A stretch of DNA of 64,000 nt, taken from assembly GCF_036373705.1 (NCBI RefSeq), contig NC_089867.1, positions 19,174,323-19,238,322 on the forward strand, written 5' to 3'. The stretch is from Amia ocellicauda. Taxonomy: Eukaryota; Chordata; Actinopteri; Amiiformes; Amiidae. A program made the translations under genes and the position numbers. Shown piece after piece: positions 1 through 18,060 of the stretch. Below the pieces are notes generated by a model. The model saw nothing but the letters and a program-made list of their open reading frames with translations. It was not told the origin of the DNA and ran no database searches. Numbering within the stretch: position 1 is the first letter of the stretch; each line of letters starts with the position of its first letter.

Positions 1-954
1 TATGGGACAAAATATAAAATATGAACATGGTTTTTCTTTTTGGTCCAAAGCAGAAAATGCACACTACTACTACTGAGTCTTACTTCGAACATAAGTAGAA
101 GAACATCAACCATGTTGGTAGATGTCAACATGCATCAATGATGTATTATACTTGTACTACAGAGGATTGCACTTGCAAATATCAAGTTGGACACAACCCT
201 GTCACTCATCTGTGCACGGTGTGGTCATAAAATTAAAAGAACACTAAAGAGTGATGGCAGAGTTTTCCTATTCATAGCCCAGAACAGGAGGCTGTTTTGT
301 CCTTCACACATTGTGAGGTACTGGCTGAGCTGAGAGGCAGGGGATACATTTTGATACATATTTTAAGCAACTTCAGCATTTTATGACTCCATTTAGGAAT
401 AATTGGCTAGCTAACTCCTAAAATAAACACTACCCGATTGTTCTAGAGTGTTGAAAGTTGCCGCTTAGCTAGCTTAGGAGATCATTTTTGGGACAGCAAG
501 GACGCGTTAGCTAATGGGGGAGAAGTCACAGACATGCGCCTGTGCTGTAGTCCCGTTCTTCTAAAAGTTAGCATTTTGTTAGCTTTTCCTTGTTGTTGGT
601 AAGTTTGTGCTTCAAGACCTATAATGGCCGAATGTATTTCCACAACAAAACGTATAAGATGGCCTAAGACTGTGTTGAACGTAGACCTTATTTGAGTGAT
701 TTTTCTGAATCTCTGTGGGAAGAATTAATGGGATTTTTGGCTTTGGAACCAGAAGTTAATTTGCATATGCTAGTGCCTACAAAGTGACGACACTCCTTCG
801 GCTCTATATTGTCTTTTGTGAGAGTCTGTGCCCAAGGACACATAGTATGACAGGCCCTGACAAAATTAGCACCGTTTTCATCTGTGGACTGCCTCGCATC
901 CATTTGAATGTAACAAAACATTTACGATAAACAACATAAAAATGAGAAAAGTGA
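1..954. other. Gene-poor stretch, no supported feature
   Basis: I see no exon-like open frame with splice sites, no RNA gene and no complete repeat unit here. The short open frames on the minus strand have no recognisable protein content. This probably lies beyond the 3' end of slc35e2. Confidence 0.5.
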
Positions 955-1123
955 GTTTCTTTTTTCAAGTCATGCCAAGTAAAATACCCACAAGTCAAGT
1001 CACAAGTCAGTGACTGCCAAGTCTAAGTCATTTCAGCTTTTTTCAAGTCAAGTCCCAAGTCTCATAAATTCTGACTTGAGTTAACTCAAGTCCCAAGTCA
1101 CTTGACTCAAGTCCACACCTCTG
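955..1123 (-). mobile_element. Eroded hAT-like transposon end built of AAGTC/ACTTG units
   Basis: The segment is made of degenerate AAGTC and ACTTG units and finishes with a sequence that reads CAGAGGTGTGGACTTGAGTC on the minus strand. CAGAGGTG followed by an ACTTGAGTC-rich subterminal region is typical of fish hAT non-autonomous elements (family knowledge). No matching opposite end or 8-bp target duplication was found, so this looks like one surviving terminus. Confidence 0.5.
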
Positions 1124-1530
1124 GTTAATATCATATTTACCGGATAAGATGTTGTAACTGTATAAATATAGTATTACTGGGAAAAAAAACTTTAATTGCA
1201 TTACCTTAAGTGTAATAGACGTGTATAAAATATGGTGCCTGAGTAACGCATATCATCACATTTCTATTGATTGCTATGTGTTAATGTCCCTTGAGTTGCA
1301 AACTTTTTCCAGGAACGACGCAACCCTCGTATATCTTGGGGGATTACTATTGCAAACTAATTGAACAGGAGGGCCCATACAACTACTAATGTGCAAAAGT
1401 TTTGCGGGTGAATTAAGATATGCGAGTGAGTCTCACGACCTGCGCGTGAAACCTGAAGTCTCCAAATGTCTTTCATAAAATTAATAAAAAATGCACAAAT
1501 ATTGAAGGTAGTTATAAAAATAAATGACAA
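1124..1530. other. AT-rich spacer
   Basis: No gene or clear repeat was seen between the transposon fragment and the likely end of the slc35e2 transcript. Confidence 0.4.
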
Positions 1531-4500
1531 AAACTAATAATTAATGATTTATTTTACATTTGAACTGTACATTAATTAAAAGTAAGGAAAAGGAAAATAA
1601 GTCATTACTATACTACAAATCAAGATGATTTACAGATATGGTAACACTAAAGAAATTGGTAGGTTACAAAATGCAAAGGAACAGCATAATTAAATATAGG
1701 GGGAAAACCTATAATTAAATTAAATTATTAGTTCCATTATTTTTCAACATTTACATATCAAGACATGGGATCCATTATTTCAGGTAAAACCAAAACATTT
1801 TTGGCCTTTCCTCTTTTATACAGCTATACATCTCACCCCTCTTTATTGCTAAAGACATGTCCATAAAATACATACAAGTATGTACAAAATACAGAAAGGA
1901 AAAATATTTGAAGACCATTAAACTTTTAAATTAAAAACGCTTGGCCAATGAGGACACAAATTAAAAATCTAATCAAATTCCAAAATAAAAACAGTTTCAG
2001 GCAATATAAATAATTTTGTCCTTCACATGTCACTTTAATCAGCAAACTGATTAAAAATAAACTTTTTAAAAGCAACTGTACTGAGTTTGATTCAGGGTTG
2101 CTTGTTCACAAACATGTTATAAAGCAAAAAAATAAAAAAAACATCTACAAATTCATAAGAAGATTAAAGGGGGGATAAAAAATAAACATCTCATTATGTC
2201 ATAAAAATAAACATTTGAACATCCAATGAGATATAAAAAGATATATGGGACACTTTACAGATGAATTCTGTTTTCTTACTAGGAGCAGCATAGATGTGTG
2301 TGGTGATAAATGATTTTTGAACATGGCCCTAAATTCATTGTGTGGGGAGCAAAGAATGCCTTACAGAGGACACCAAGGGTAGGAAACAAACACCTTGATG
2401 AATCACCCACAGGGCTTCCTTTATCAATAACCAAACGTTGTTATTGTCTTTCATTCCGAGTTTATTAACTGTCATTTAGAAACATTTATTTACCCCCCCT
2501 TTGGGCTTAAGGATGGTTATGTTTTACATACATCAGATTGTCAAGTGGAAGGAGTCCACTGAAACACTTTAACAGCAGGCAAGCGATTGGTTTGAACACT
2601 AATTTCTAAGGGGTGTTGAGAACCCAGAGGAGGCTGAATGAAATGGTCAGGCAGTGCAGAGAGGTTAGCTCACTCAAAATAAAGAGCAGCACTGTGGGTT
2701 TTCATACACAAAACGATGACCTCAAATGATATGTTAGCGTCTGACTCGTTGGCCTGCAGCAGTGTTCCTATACCAAGGGGGAAGCAAACAGACAACCAGC
2801 TTCTGTCAGTGGTGCTGCTTTAAGTTACTTAGTTTCAAACTATTTGCTTGACAACTAAAAGGCCATTTGTCTGTCTTTTCAGTACTGGTGTAAATGTATT
2901 CCGGCTGCTGTTGTGAATTAGTATGATGATAGAAAACTAAGACAAATGTATTTCCATTCCTCTTAGCTCCCATTGCAGCCTAAAGGCCAATTGAGTACAA
3001 AAGCAAGTGTTTTTACATTATATATAAGAAGGATCACAGTGTTACATCTGTTGATACTAGGTACATAAAGCAAAAAGCTCAAGACATTTGGCCTCCAGGA
3101 ATACATTAACAGTAGTATCTCCATCCACAGGTTTTCAGTAAGACTCTAATCTTACCATATAGCTTATTCACCATTAAAAAAAAATGTTTTTAATACAGTT
3201 TAAAACATACTTAATTTCAGTATGCACACAGTTACCAAAAGCATAGCTACATTTTGTACATCCATGTACCAGAAATGCACACTAGACTCTTTGTGCATTC
3301 ACAAGCTCCGGTTCAAACATGGTAACCTGGTCCATTATACTGGTAACAAAAAACAACAACAACACACACACCTAGGTACTGGCTTCTTGAATATTGAAGA
3401 AGAATGGATTAGTAGAACTAAACTGTTTGATTACAAAGTATGAAACAGACTGTAGAAAGTAAATACTGTAACCAATTTAGGATAATACTACAAATATGTA
3501 CTAAGAGGTCCCTTCCATGTTCTGGCACATGGTGTCAGGATGGAGACACTGATTAACTTGATGTGTGCATTCCTACTGCAGATGCAAAAAGTGCACTTGA
3601 GTAACACACGTATGTAAAGCAACAATAATCTTGATAGTCTTGTACAGTCTAGGCACACGGTCAAGTAATGTGCCGAAACAAGTGGAATTCCAAAAAGGCA
3701 TGTGTTCTCCAGTGGCCGATCGGGCCTTCTTCCGATTCATTACAGTATGCCAACAAGCTGGAGATATGGTTTTGTGAAGTGATTAAAACTATAGCTATCT
3801 GACTGGAGGATGACGAAAAACACCAGCTTGTTGTTAAAAAACCAATCAAACAGCTGTGATCAGTGGAAGAATCAAGGTCATAACAATTGCTCAGATCTAG
3901 ATTTCTGCTACGGTACTGCAAAAGAAAATACAAAAACAGTAGAGTGTATGAAGTAGTTTTCTTTTCCTCTCACAGAAAGGAGTTCATTCTGCATCCTTTA
4001 AATTAAGTGGTCATTTTCTCTGTTCACAAATTTCCTTTCATCAAAACAGGTGAGGAGATTATATAAGTAGTTTATTAAACTAGGGACAAAAAAAAATTAT
4101 CTAAATTTACAAGGTATTCAATTCTAGAGATAAAAAAAATCTAAACAAAAACACTCATCTTGCCCTGCAAATGGATTTATCAATTTGTAATTCTAATCTG
4201 CAAGGTACCATATTACACGGCACACTAAGTGACATGACACCACAGTTTATATTAAGGGAAACCCAAAATATATTAACCAAGAATGATCCTGTGCAGGAAA
4301 GTAGGATGTCAAGAGAATCACTGATCTATTAAAAAGGCACATAACTGTTAAAGAGTCAGACTGACAAGTGCCTTTAATCTGATAACAAAAAACGGAAATC
4401 ACACCTGCCTGCCTGGTGCCTGCAATATTTAAATCCCCTTAAAGCAGTAAAACCTTTTTAGCAATCTCTGTAAAATACATTGGTGCCTGAATGAAAATCG

Positions 4501-6443
4501 CCTTCAGTGTTTTCTCTCTGACCTACATTTTTACCCAAAACATCTTCTTTCAACTGTCAAGAGATGTGAACCGAGACTCCACACCCATATCCTTGTCTGT
4601 CCCTCCCTTCAACAACAAACACAGCCCCATTCCATCACCTGTCACTGATCTACCTTCCCATCACCCTTCTATGACCCTTCTCCAGCGTCCTTTTCTTGTT
4701 CTCTGCTGCACTGAGGAACACACATGCAAGCTTTTAGTTACAATTAACCTAAAAGATTCCTTGCTCCGATGTTATGGATGCATTGGAATAAAAAAAGAAA
4801 AAAAGACAAAGATCATTCTGGTCCCAGGAATGTTAATGGCTGTAAATTGCAGAAATGTTTTAAGAGTTCTATTATTTTTTTTGTATTATTATTATTATTA
4901 TTTTTTTTACTTATGTCCAGTATTTCATTTTTTTTTATTTATTAGTAAAGTATCAATGAATACATGGAATAAAACATATTTGCACATATTCACACACTGT
5001 CACCATCAGGAGAAAGCAACTTTTTAAATCAAACTAAACCACCCACACAGTCCTTTCTTGTTCCTTCTTTTACAGTATGGAATGTATGGAATTCACCAAT
5101 AAAAAAAAAAAAGAAGTCAGTCAGCAGATCGGGATATGAACCGTGTGCTGACATCGGTCGCGGAGCATTCTTTTCTAGCAGTAAGATAATTGAATAAAAC
5201 AAGTGACTTGCTCTAACCAGAAATCGACAGCCTGTGATCAACTCTATTTAATGATGATCTACATTTAGCCCCCAGGTACACATTCAGCAGTAGTGGCATA
5301 ATTATTTAAGGAAAATCACAGAACCATTTTGAGCTATAAACTACACAGCAATCTCGCACTTGTGGTCTTCCCATTTTTTTCTCCCTCATGTCTTGGCCCT
5401 GATGAAACACCAACTCCCCCAAACTGGGAAACACACAGAGAGGGAAATGGATCCCTTGAAACGCTTGAAATTGATCCCCTGAAATCCAGCAGCCCTGTGG
5501 TCATTACTATAGATTGAGAAGGATAATAGTGAAGGAAAACAAAAAAAAACAAAAAAAAACAATGAATAGATAATGCTGAAATGGCCACTCTAATTTGGAG
5601 AACTTGCAATTTTTTTTGTTATTGTTGTTGTCTTCCATACTTGAGTTTCCCCAACAGCAGTGTTTAAAAAAAAAAAATTAATCAGAAGGCCTTCGTGAAA
5701 ATAATCAACATAGAAAACACATTAAGAATGAGTGGAATGGAATGGAAAGTGCAAACTACCAAGTCACAAGCTTTCAATGGAGCTGGTTTGCGGTTTTCCA
5801 GTGTGTGATCATTTCTCAACATATTTATCTATATACTTATTCCATACTTGCAGGCTGTTGGGTGTGTGAATCAGGGGAAAGAAAGAAGCTGCCTGGGTTT
5901 TTACCTCAATGGCCAGGGTTTCTGTGGACAGAAGACGACATCTGATCACTAACCTGATCCTACAAGCCACAACTCATACTGTGTGTTGGGCCCTCCAGTC
6001 CAGATAATGCACTCAGTCCATTAATCAATTAGCGGACTGTGACGGGACGGGCTCAAAGGCTGGTGAACGCATTTTGCAGAGTGCTGACATGGACGCCTCA
6101 GGGTTTGTCAAGCGCTATCAGCAACAGTCATATTAGTCTCCTGCCTGGCACTTAGGGGTGCTGTTTTGGCTGCCGGCTCGCAGTGTGAAAAGAAGCAGAT
6201 GGCCTACAAGCACACCTTTCACGGGACACCTGTACACTGTCATCATATCTGCTGTGTCGGTTGCGAAGGCTGTACCAGGGCAAGCTAAAGAAGAATGTCT
6301 GCAGATTTCAAATGGTGGTGCGTAGCAGAAAAGTACTGGGACATTAAATTAGAAAAAAAAGTTCCTGCAAGATTGATAGCAGCAAAGGTGCCACACAAAC
6401 CCTCCACTGCTCACGCCCCCATACCCCAGCCCAGTTCAGGGGC
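1531..6443 (-). other. slc35e2: Probable slc35e2 3' UTR / downstream region
   Basis: About 4.9 kb follow the slc35e2 stop with no other coding exon on either strand. It is AT-rich with many A/T homopolymer runs, for example A runs near 5541-5562 and T runs near 4870-4935. Human SLC35E2B has a long 3' UTR, which makes this reading plausible. The open frames here, including the one of 178 codons near 4491-5027, are low-complexity and lack conserved content. Confidence 0.4.
1548..1553 (-). terminator. slc35e2: Candidate distal polyadenylation signal for slc35e2
   Basis: AATAAA on the minus strand (TTTATT on plus) at the left limit of the AT-rich block that follows the slc35e2 stop codon. Several other AATAAA copies occur between here and the stop, so this is only the most distal plausible one. 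Confidence 0.3.
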
Positions 6444-13934
<7,491 letters not shown>

Positions 13935-14260
13935 TTGACCCATATGGTCTGTGTGTATGGGTTTGTGTGTATAACATATTTTCCAATGCTACACCACACT
14001 ACACTTTATAATATTTTCCCATGGTATGCTACATTACTAGGCTTTTGCCATGTGTCTACCATGCTGCACTTTACCATATCATGTTTTAACCATGGTACAC
14101 TACACCACTCTTTACAATTGTTAAGCATATACTTTACCACAGTAAACTATACTTTACCACGTATTTACCATGCTACACAACACACCATGCACGGTGCCTA
14201 TTTTATCCACAGTACACCACACTATCAAATATGGTACAAAACAGTGTCACAGACTCGTGT
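13935..14260. repeat. Degenerate CCATGGTA / CTACACTTTACC tandem repeat
   Basis: Irregular repetition of units such as ccatggtatgctacat, ccatgctgcactttacc, ccatggtacactacacc and accatgctacacaaca. The whole block is simple, diverged satellite-like DNA, about 550 bp upstream of the next gene's start codon. The 129-codon frame across it is a by-product of the repeat. Confidence 0.65.
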
Positions 14261-14678
14261 TTTCCCCAAAGTCCAGTATGACATTTCGTTTCCCTTAATT
14301 ACTCTTGGGGCTATTTCCAATTAAGCTGTTTTACACCATAAGCCCTTTATAATATGCAAATAAGACCAACAAGGAAGTTATTATAGGTCATAATAATAAT
14401 AATTATAAATAAATACATGTTATTATGAACATGAACATACTATTCTACATGATACAGATAACCTACTTTTACTGATGCATACTGCTAAACTACTCTAGCC
14501 GACAAGCATTAGAGATATAAACCTAAATACTACAATCAAATATGAGATATTCAATCATTTATTATGCAATTCGTTGTAATTGTATGAATAATATTAGATT
14601 AAAAGACAGACCCACACCCATCTCACACGCTAACATCCGAGAATAAACGAGCGGGAATAAAACGGACAATCGGTCTGT

Positions 14679-14707
14679 CAGGAAGTGACGTTTAATCCAG
14701 GAAGTAG
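14679..14707 (+). promoter_or_regulatory. ETS/CRE composite and second ETS site, promoter of the membrane-protein gene
   Basis: CAGGAAGTGACG (14679-14690) is an ETS core fused to a CRE-like TGACG. A second CCAGGAAGT follows at 14699-14707 in the same orientation. Such pairs are typical of TATA-less vertebrate promoters near the start site (established knowledge). The start codon lies about 120 bp downstream and no TATA box is apparent. Confidence 0.55.
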
Positions 14708-14826
14708 TGTCCAGTAACCTGTCCCTCTGCTGTGTGTGTTACTTCACATTTACCAATTTGGTGATAATAGCGTCGAGACATCTATGGTTTTAAAATGCAG
14801 CGAGAGTGCAAGTAAAGCATCGGAAA

Positions 14827-14840
14827 ATGGACGAAACAAG
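14827..14840 (+). CDS. Membrane-protein gene, coding exon 1 (14 bp)
   Basis: Start codon with context gaaaATGG (A at -3, G at +4, a strong Kozak match) and codons MDET plus two bases, then the donor gttagt. It is too short to find by open frame alone and was placed by phase with exon 2. Confidence 0.75.
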
Positions 14841-17800
14841 GTTAGTAATAATATCCTTTGTTTTGCATCTTTCTTACCGTCCACCCGTTGATCTGTGGTA
14901 TCTAGTGTGCACATCCAGCTGAAGAGTACGAGTTATCTTCTTCACATGAACTTTGCAGTGCTTTTGCATGACGTATTTATTAGCTTTTTTGCGTACTTTG
15001 AGCTTAAGACTGTGTGCATATTGGCCGGATTTCAATGCTTGGTTTTGTTACCTTATTTCTATTTTTTTTTTTAATTTATGATAAGCTCAATGCAATAACA
15101 CTATAAATGCGTAACGCACCATAGCCTATATAGGATCGCGGAAACAATGGCAAAATAAACTGTTTTTAGACACGTGATTAAGATAATATGCAGGAAGTCT
15201 TTTATTTGCCAGCAACGATTTCCATACGTCCAGACGTCAGTGGGATTGTCGTTTCACTGTGTCAGCGCAGTGGGCTGTTGATTGACTGCGCTATTGATGT
15301 ATAGATATGGTCCTTCTGTGTCCAGTTGGACATTCGTGTCTTACCAGCTTTTTAACCCCACACAGCCTTTCCAAAATCATCTTTCACTTAGGATTGAAAA
15401 GACCACTTTGCTTTTACCATCATAGGGGTCATTCCTACACCTTGTTTGAATGCAACCATGCTATCATTAGACTGGCCCAGTAGTGATCTGGTATCTGTAT
15501 CCCCAATTCCTTTCTGTGTTTCAGTTCACTGCTGCATCGGAGCCAGAATGAAAGTGTGGATCTCCCTTCCCCAAACCTGAGACCAAGGCACAGAGAACTG
15601 ATTCCTACACCATGTGGTCCAGTGAGTGACTTTATTTTTAACCCACCTTTGAATAGTCTGATTCTAATTGTAATGTTGTGGTCAGGTCACTTTGTTATTG
15701 ATGTTGTTGTGTTCAGAGATTGTGTGTGTGTGTTTGTGATGGGGGAAAGTCAACTGAACACACCTTTCTGTTTTTATTTATAACCACCACCATAATAAAG
15801 CAAAAATAGCTAAAATCCTTAGTGATGTACAACTATGATAAGTGGCCTGTTTCTTGTGAATGTTTTCCTTTCTTAGTTATCTTTTCTGCTTGTATCAGAA
15901 GATGCATCACAAGAAATACCACGGGTCCTAACCAGTCTTGTGAAACACAGGAATGTAATGACCATACCGCTGATGACTTTCAATAAACAACTTGTTGTCT
16001 TATTCAGTAATCTGATGTCTGAATTGCCCATCTTTACTGGATTGCAGATCAAACCCTGGTCGGAGCTGTCATGCTTGGTCAAACTGTACTACTCGATGAC
16101 CATCGTGTCTCTGCTGGCAGTGTTGGCTCTCACTATTGTGAACATCTACAATCAAAGTCGGGAGAAGTATCACTATGAGGAGGATTTCACTGTGTCGCTC
16201 ATACAGGTTGTGGGAATCTGTAAGTATGTTGTGCAGATCAAGGTGCACTAAGGGTCACATCACATCAGTGTAAATGTCCCTGCTCATCACACCTCCGAGA
16301 ACTGTTGACAGATACAGGAATTTACTTGCGAAGGGAATTATAATTTGTCGAAATAGAAACCAATGACATTTTCACTGTAACAAACAGGCAAAACATATGA
16401 GAAGATTCCACTGCAAAATACAATGCCTCTGCTTTCAAAATGTGGTCCTTTTACAATGTATTAAGGAAGTTTCTAATTTCAGGCATAATAGTTTAAAAGG
16501 GGAAATCAATGCACAAATATCTGTTACTGTTTTCCTCTCCTGAAAACAGTCTTTCTTTGATTGTTTGGTGGACAATAACAACAATTACAGGGAAATATGT
16601 TACAGAGACTGAAATCGGAGATCTCTGACAGGAAATGAAGGTGTCCCTAAACTGCAATTTAGCATTAAAATGATCTGACTATCATTTGAGCCGTTCTGCC
16701 TGTCACGTGATATACAATGTCACAACTCCCTTTCTGCCTTTTACTGGAAAGGCTAGTTTCATAATAACATGTCCAGAGATAGAATAGAGAAACAAGCTAC
16801 AGTATCTATTAGGTCAGTTAAATTGGCACAAATGCAATGTAATATACTATAATAATGCCACTTAGTCACATTTTAAGCAGAAAGGGTTGAAACGGCTGTA
16901 GAACATATTTTATTCCTTTCACTGGAAAGCTGGTTTATCTGGCAGAGAACAAACAGACAGATGAGCTGCAGTATCTGTTTCTTGACTCTTTCTATTATGA
17001 AAATGTATCTTTTAATCAATGCATTTCTTTTCCGGCAAACAAGTTTTTACACATCTCACATTTGTAGATAAATGAAGGCAAACCAATAACAACTGCAGTA
17101 TTGTGAAACCTGCCTGTCCTTTTCGCTTGCCATATGATCTTCAGATACAGCAACAAGTTCAGCCCATTACAGATAACAGCATTCATAAACCATACCATGA
17201 CTTCACATGGGAAATTCCCAATGTCTAGCTTGTGTCTAGTCTTTTTAACCTATTTTAATCCATTTAGTTGATGTAAACCAGTATTTCCCAAATCAGGGTT
17301 AGAAAGATGGTGTAATACAAAGTATGTCATGTTAGGTAGGTGTGCCTTACTATATTACATCAATAGGTTACCTAACTATCCACTTTCAACATTATCTTAA
17401 TTTCTTACTGGGATAAGAAAATAGGCTAACTAATATTCTTAATTGTTACTGTGAAAATTGACACTGCAGTGCTGAAAGGAGAGTCCTGACCCAATACTCA
17501 ATAGTAGTAGATCAATAGGTTAGATACCACATTCCCCGTCCTGTGCTGGTCTTCTGTCTGCAGCATTCCCAGTTCTCTGACAGTGATTTGTTTCCCTCCC
17601 GCCCCTTTCTCCAGTATTCTGCTGTTACTACATCACCCGGGGCATCCTCCAGGAGAACCGCCAGGAGCTGATCGTGTTTGTGCTCAGCATTCTGATCGTC
17701 ATGATCCGCTCCGTGGTCAACTTCGCCGTCCTGCCTCTCGACGAGAGGAAGAGCCTCATTCTGGTGCGTCGTCCCCCCGTCACTCTTGTCAGTGCATTAC

Positions 17801-18029
17801 GCCTCCCAGCAGCAGGCAGCCGGTCCCGTCCGAGCCTCCAGTGGAACTCAAGGCTAGGAGAAGCGCTGCAGAGTAGCCACTCCAGGCAGACAGTTTTGTT
17901 TTATGTTCTTCTGGATTTATGGTAATGCTAGGCCCAATACTAGGATATTTGCCAGCCTCTAAAGTGAATATGCATGCTTTGTTTTTCAAAATTAAGTCAA
18001 ACGAATGTGAATAATATTCAATTATAAAC

Positions 18030-18060
<31 letters not shown>

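Noticed and set aside
160..1123. Possible full hAT element, using cagaggattgcacttgcaaa at 160 as the left end
   Set aside because: Only about 12 of 19 bases match the right terminus, and the flanking 8-mers (ttgtacta and gttaatat) are not a target duplication.
4491..5027. 178-codon open frame on the plus strand
   Set aside because: Lies in the presumed slc35e2 3' UTR and ends in long Phe/Tyr runs from T-rich DNA. No domain, no splice context and no conserved character.
13935..14324. 129-codon plus-strand open frame upstream of the membrane gene
   Set aside because: It runs through a degenerate CCATGGTA repeat; His/Tyr/Thr-rich translation is a by-product of the repeat.
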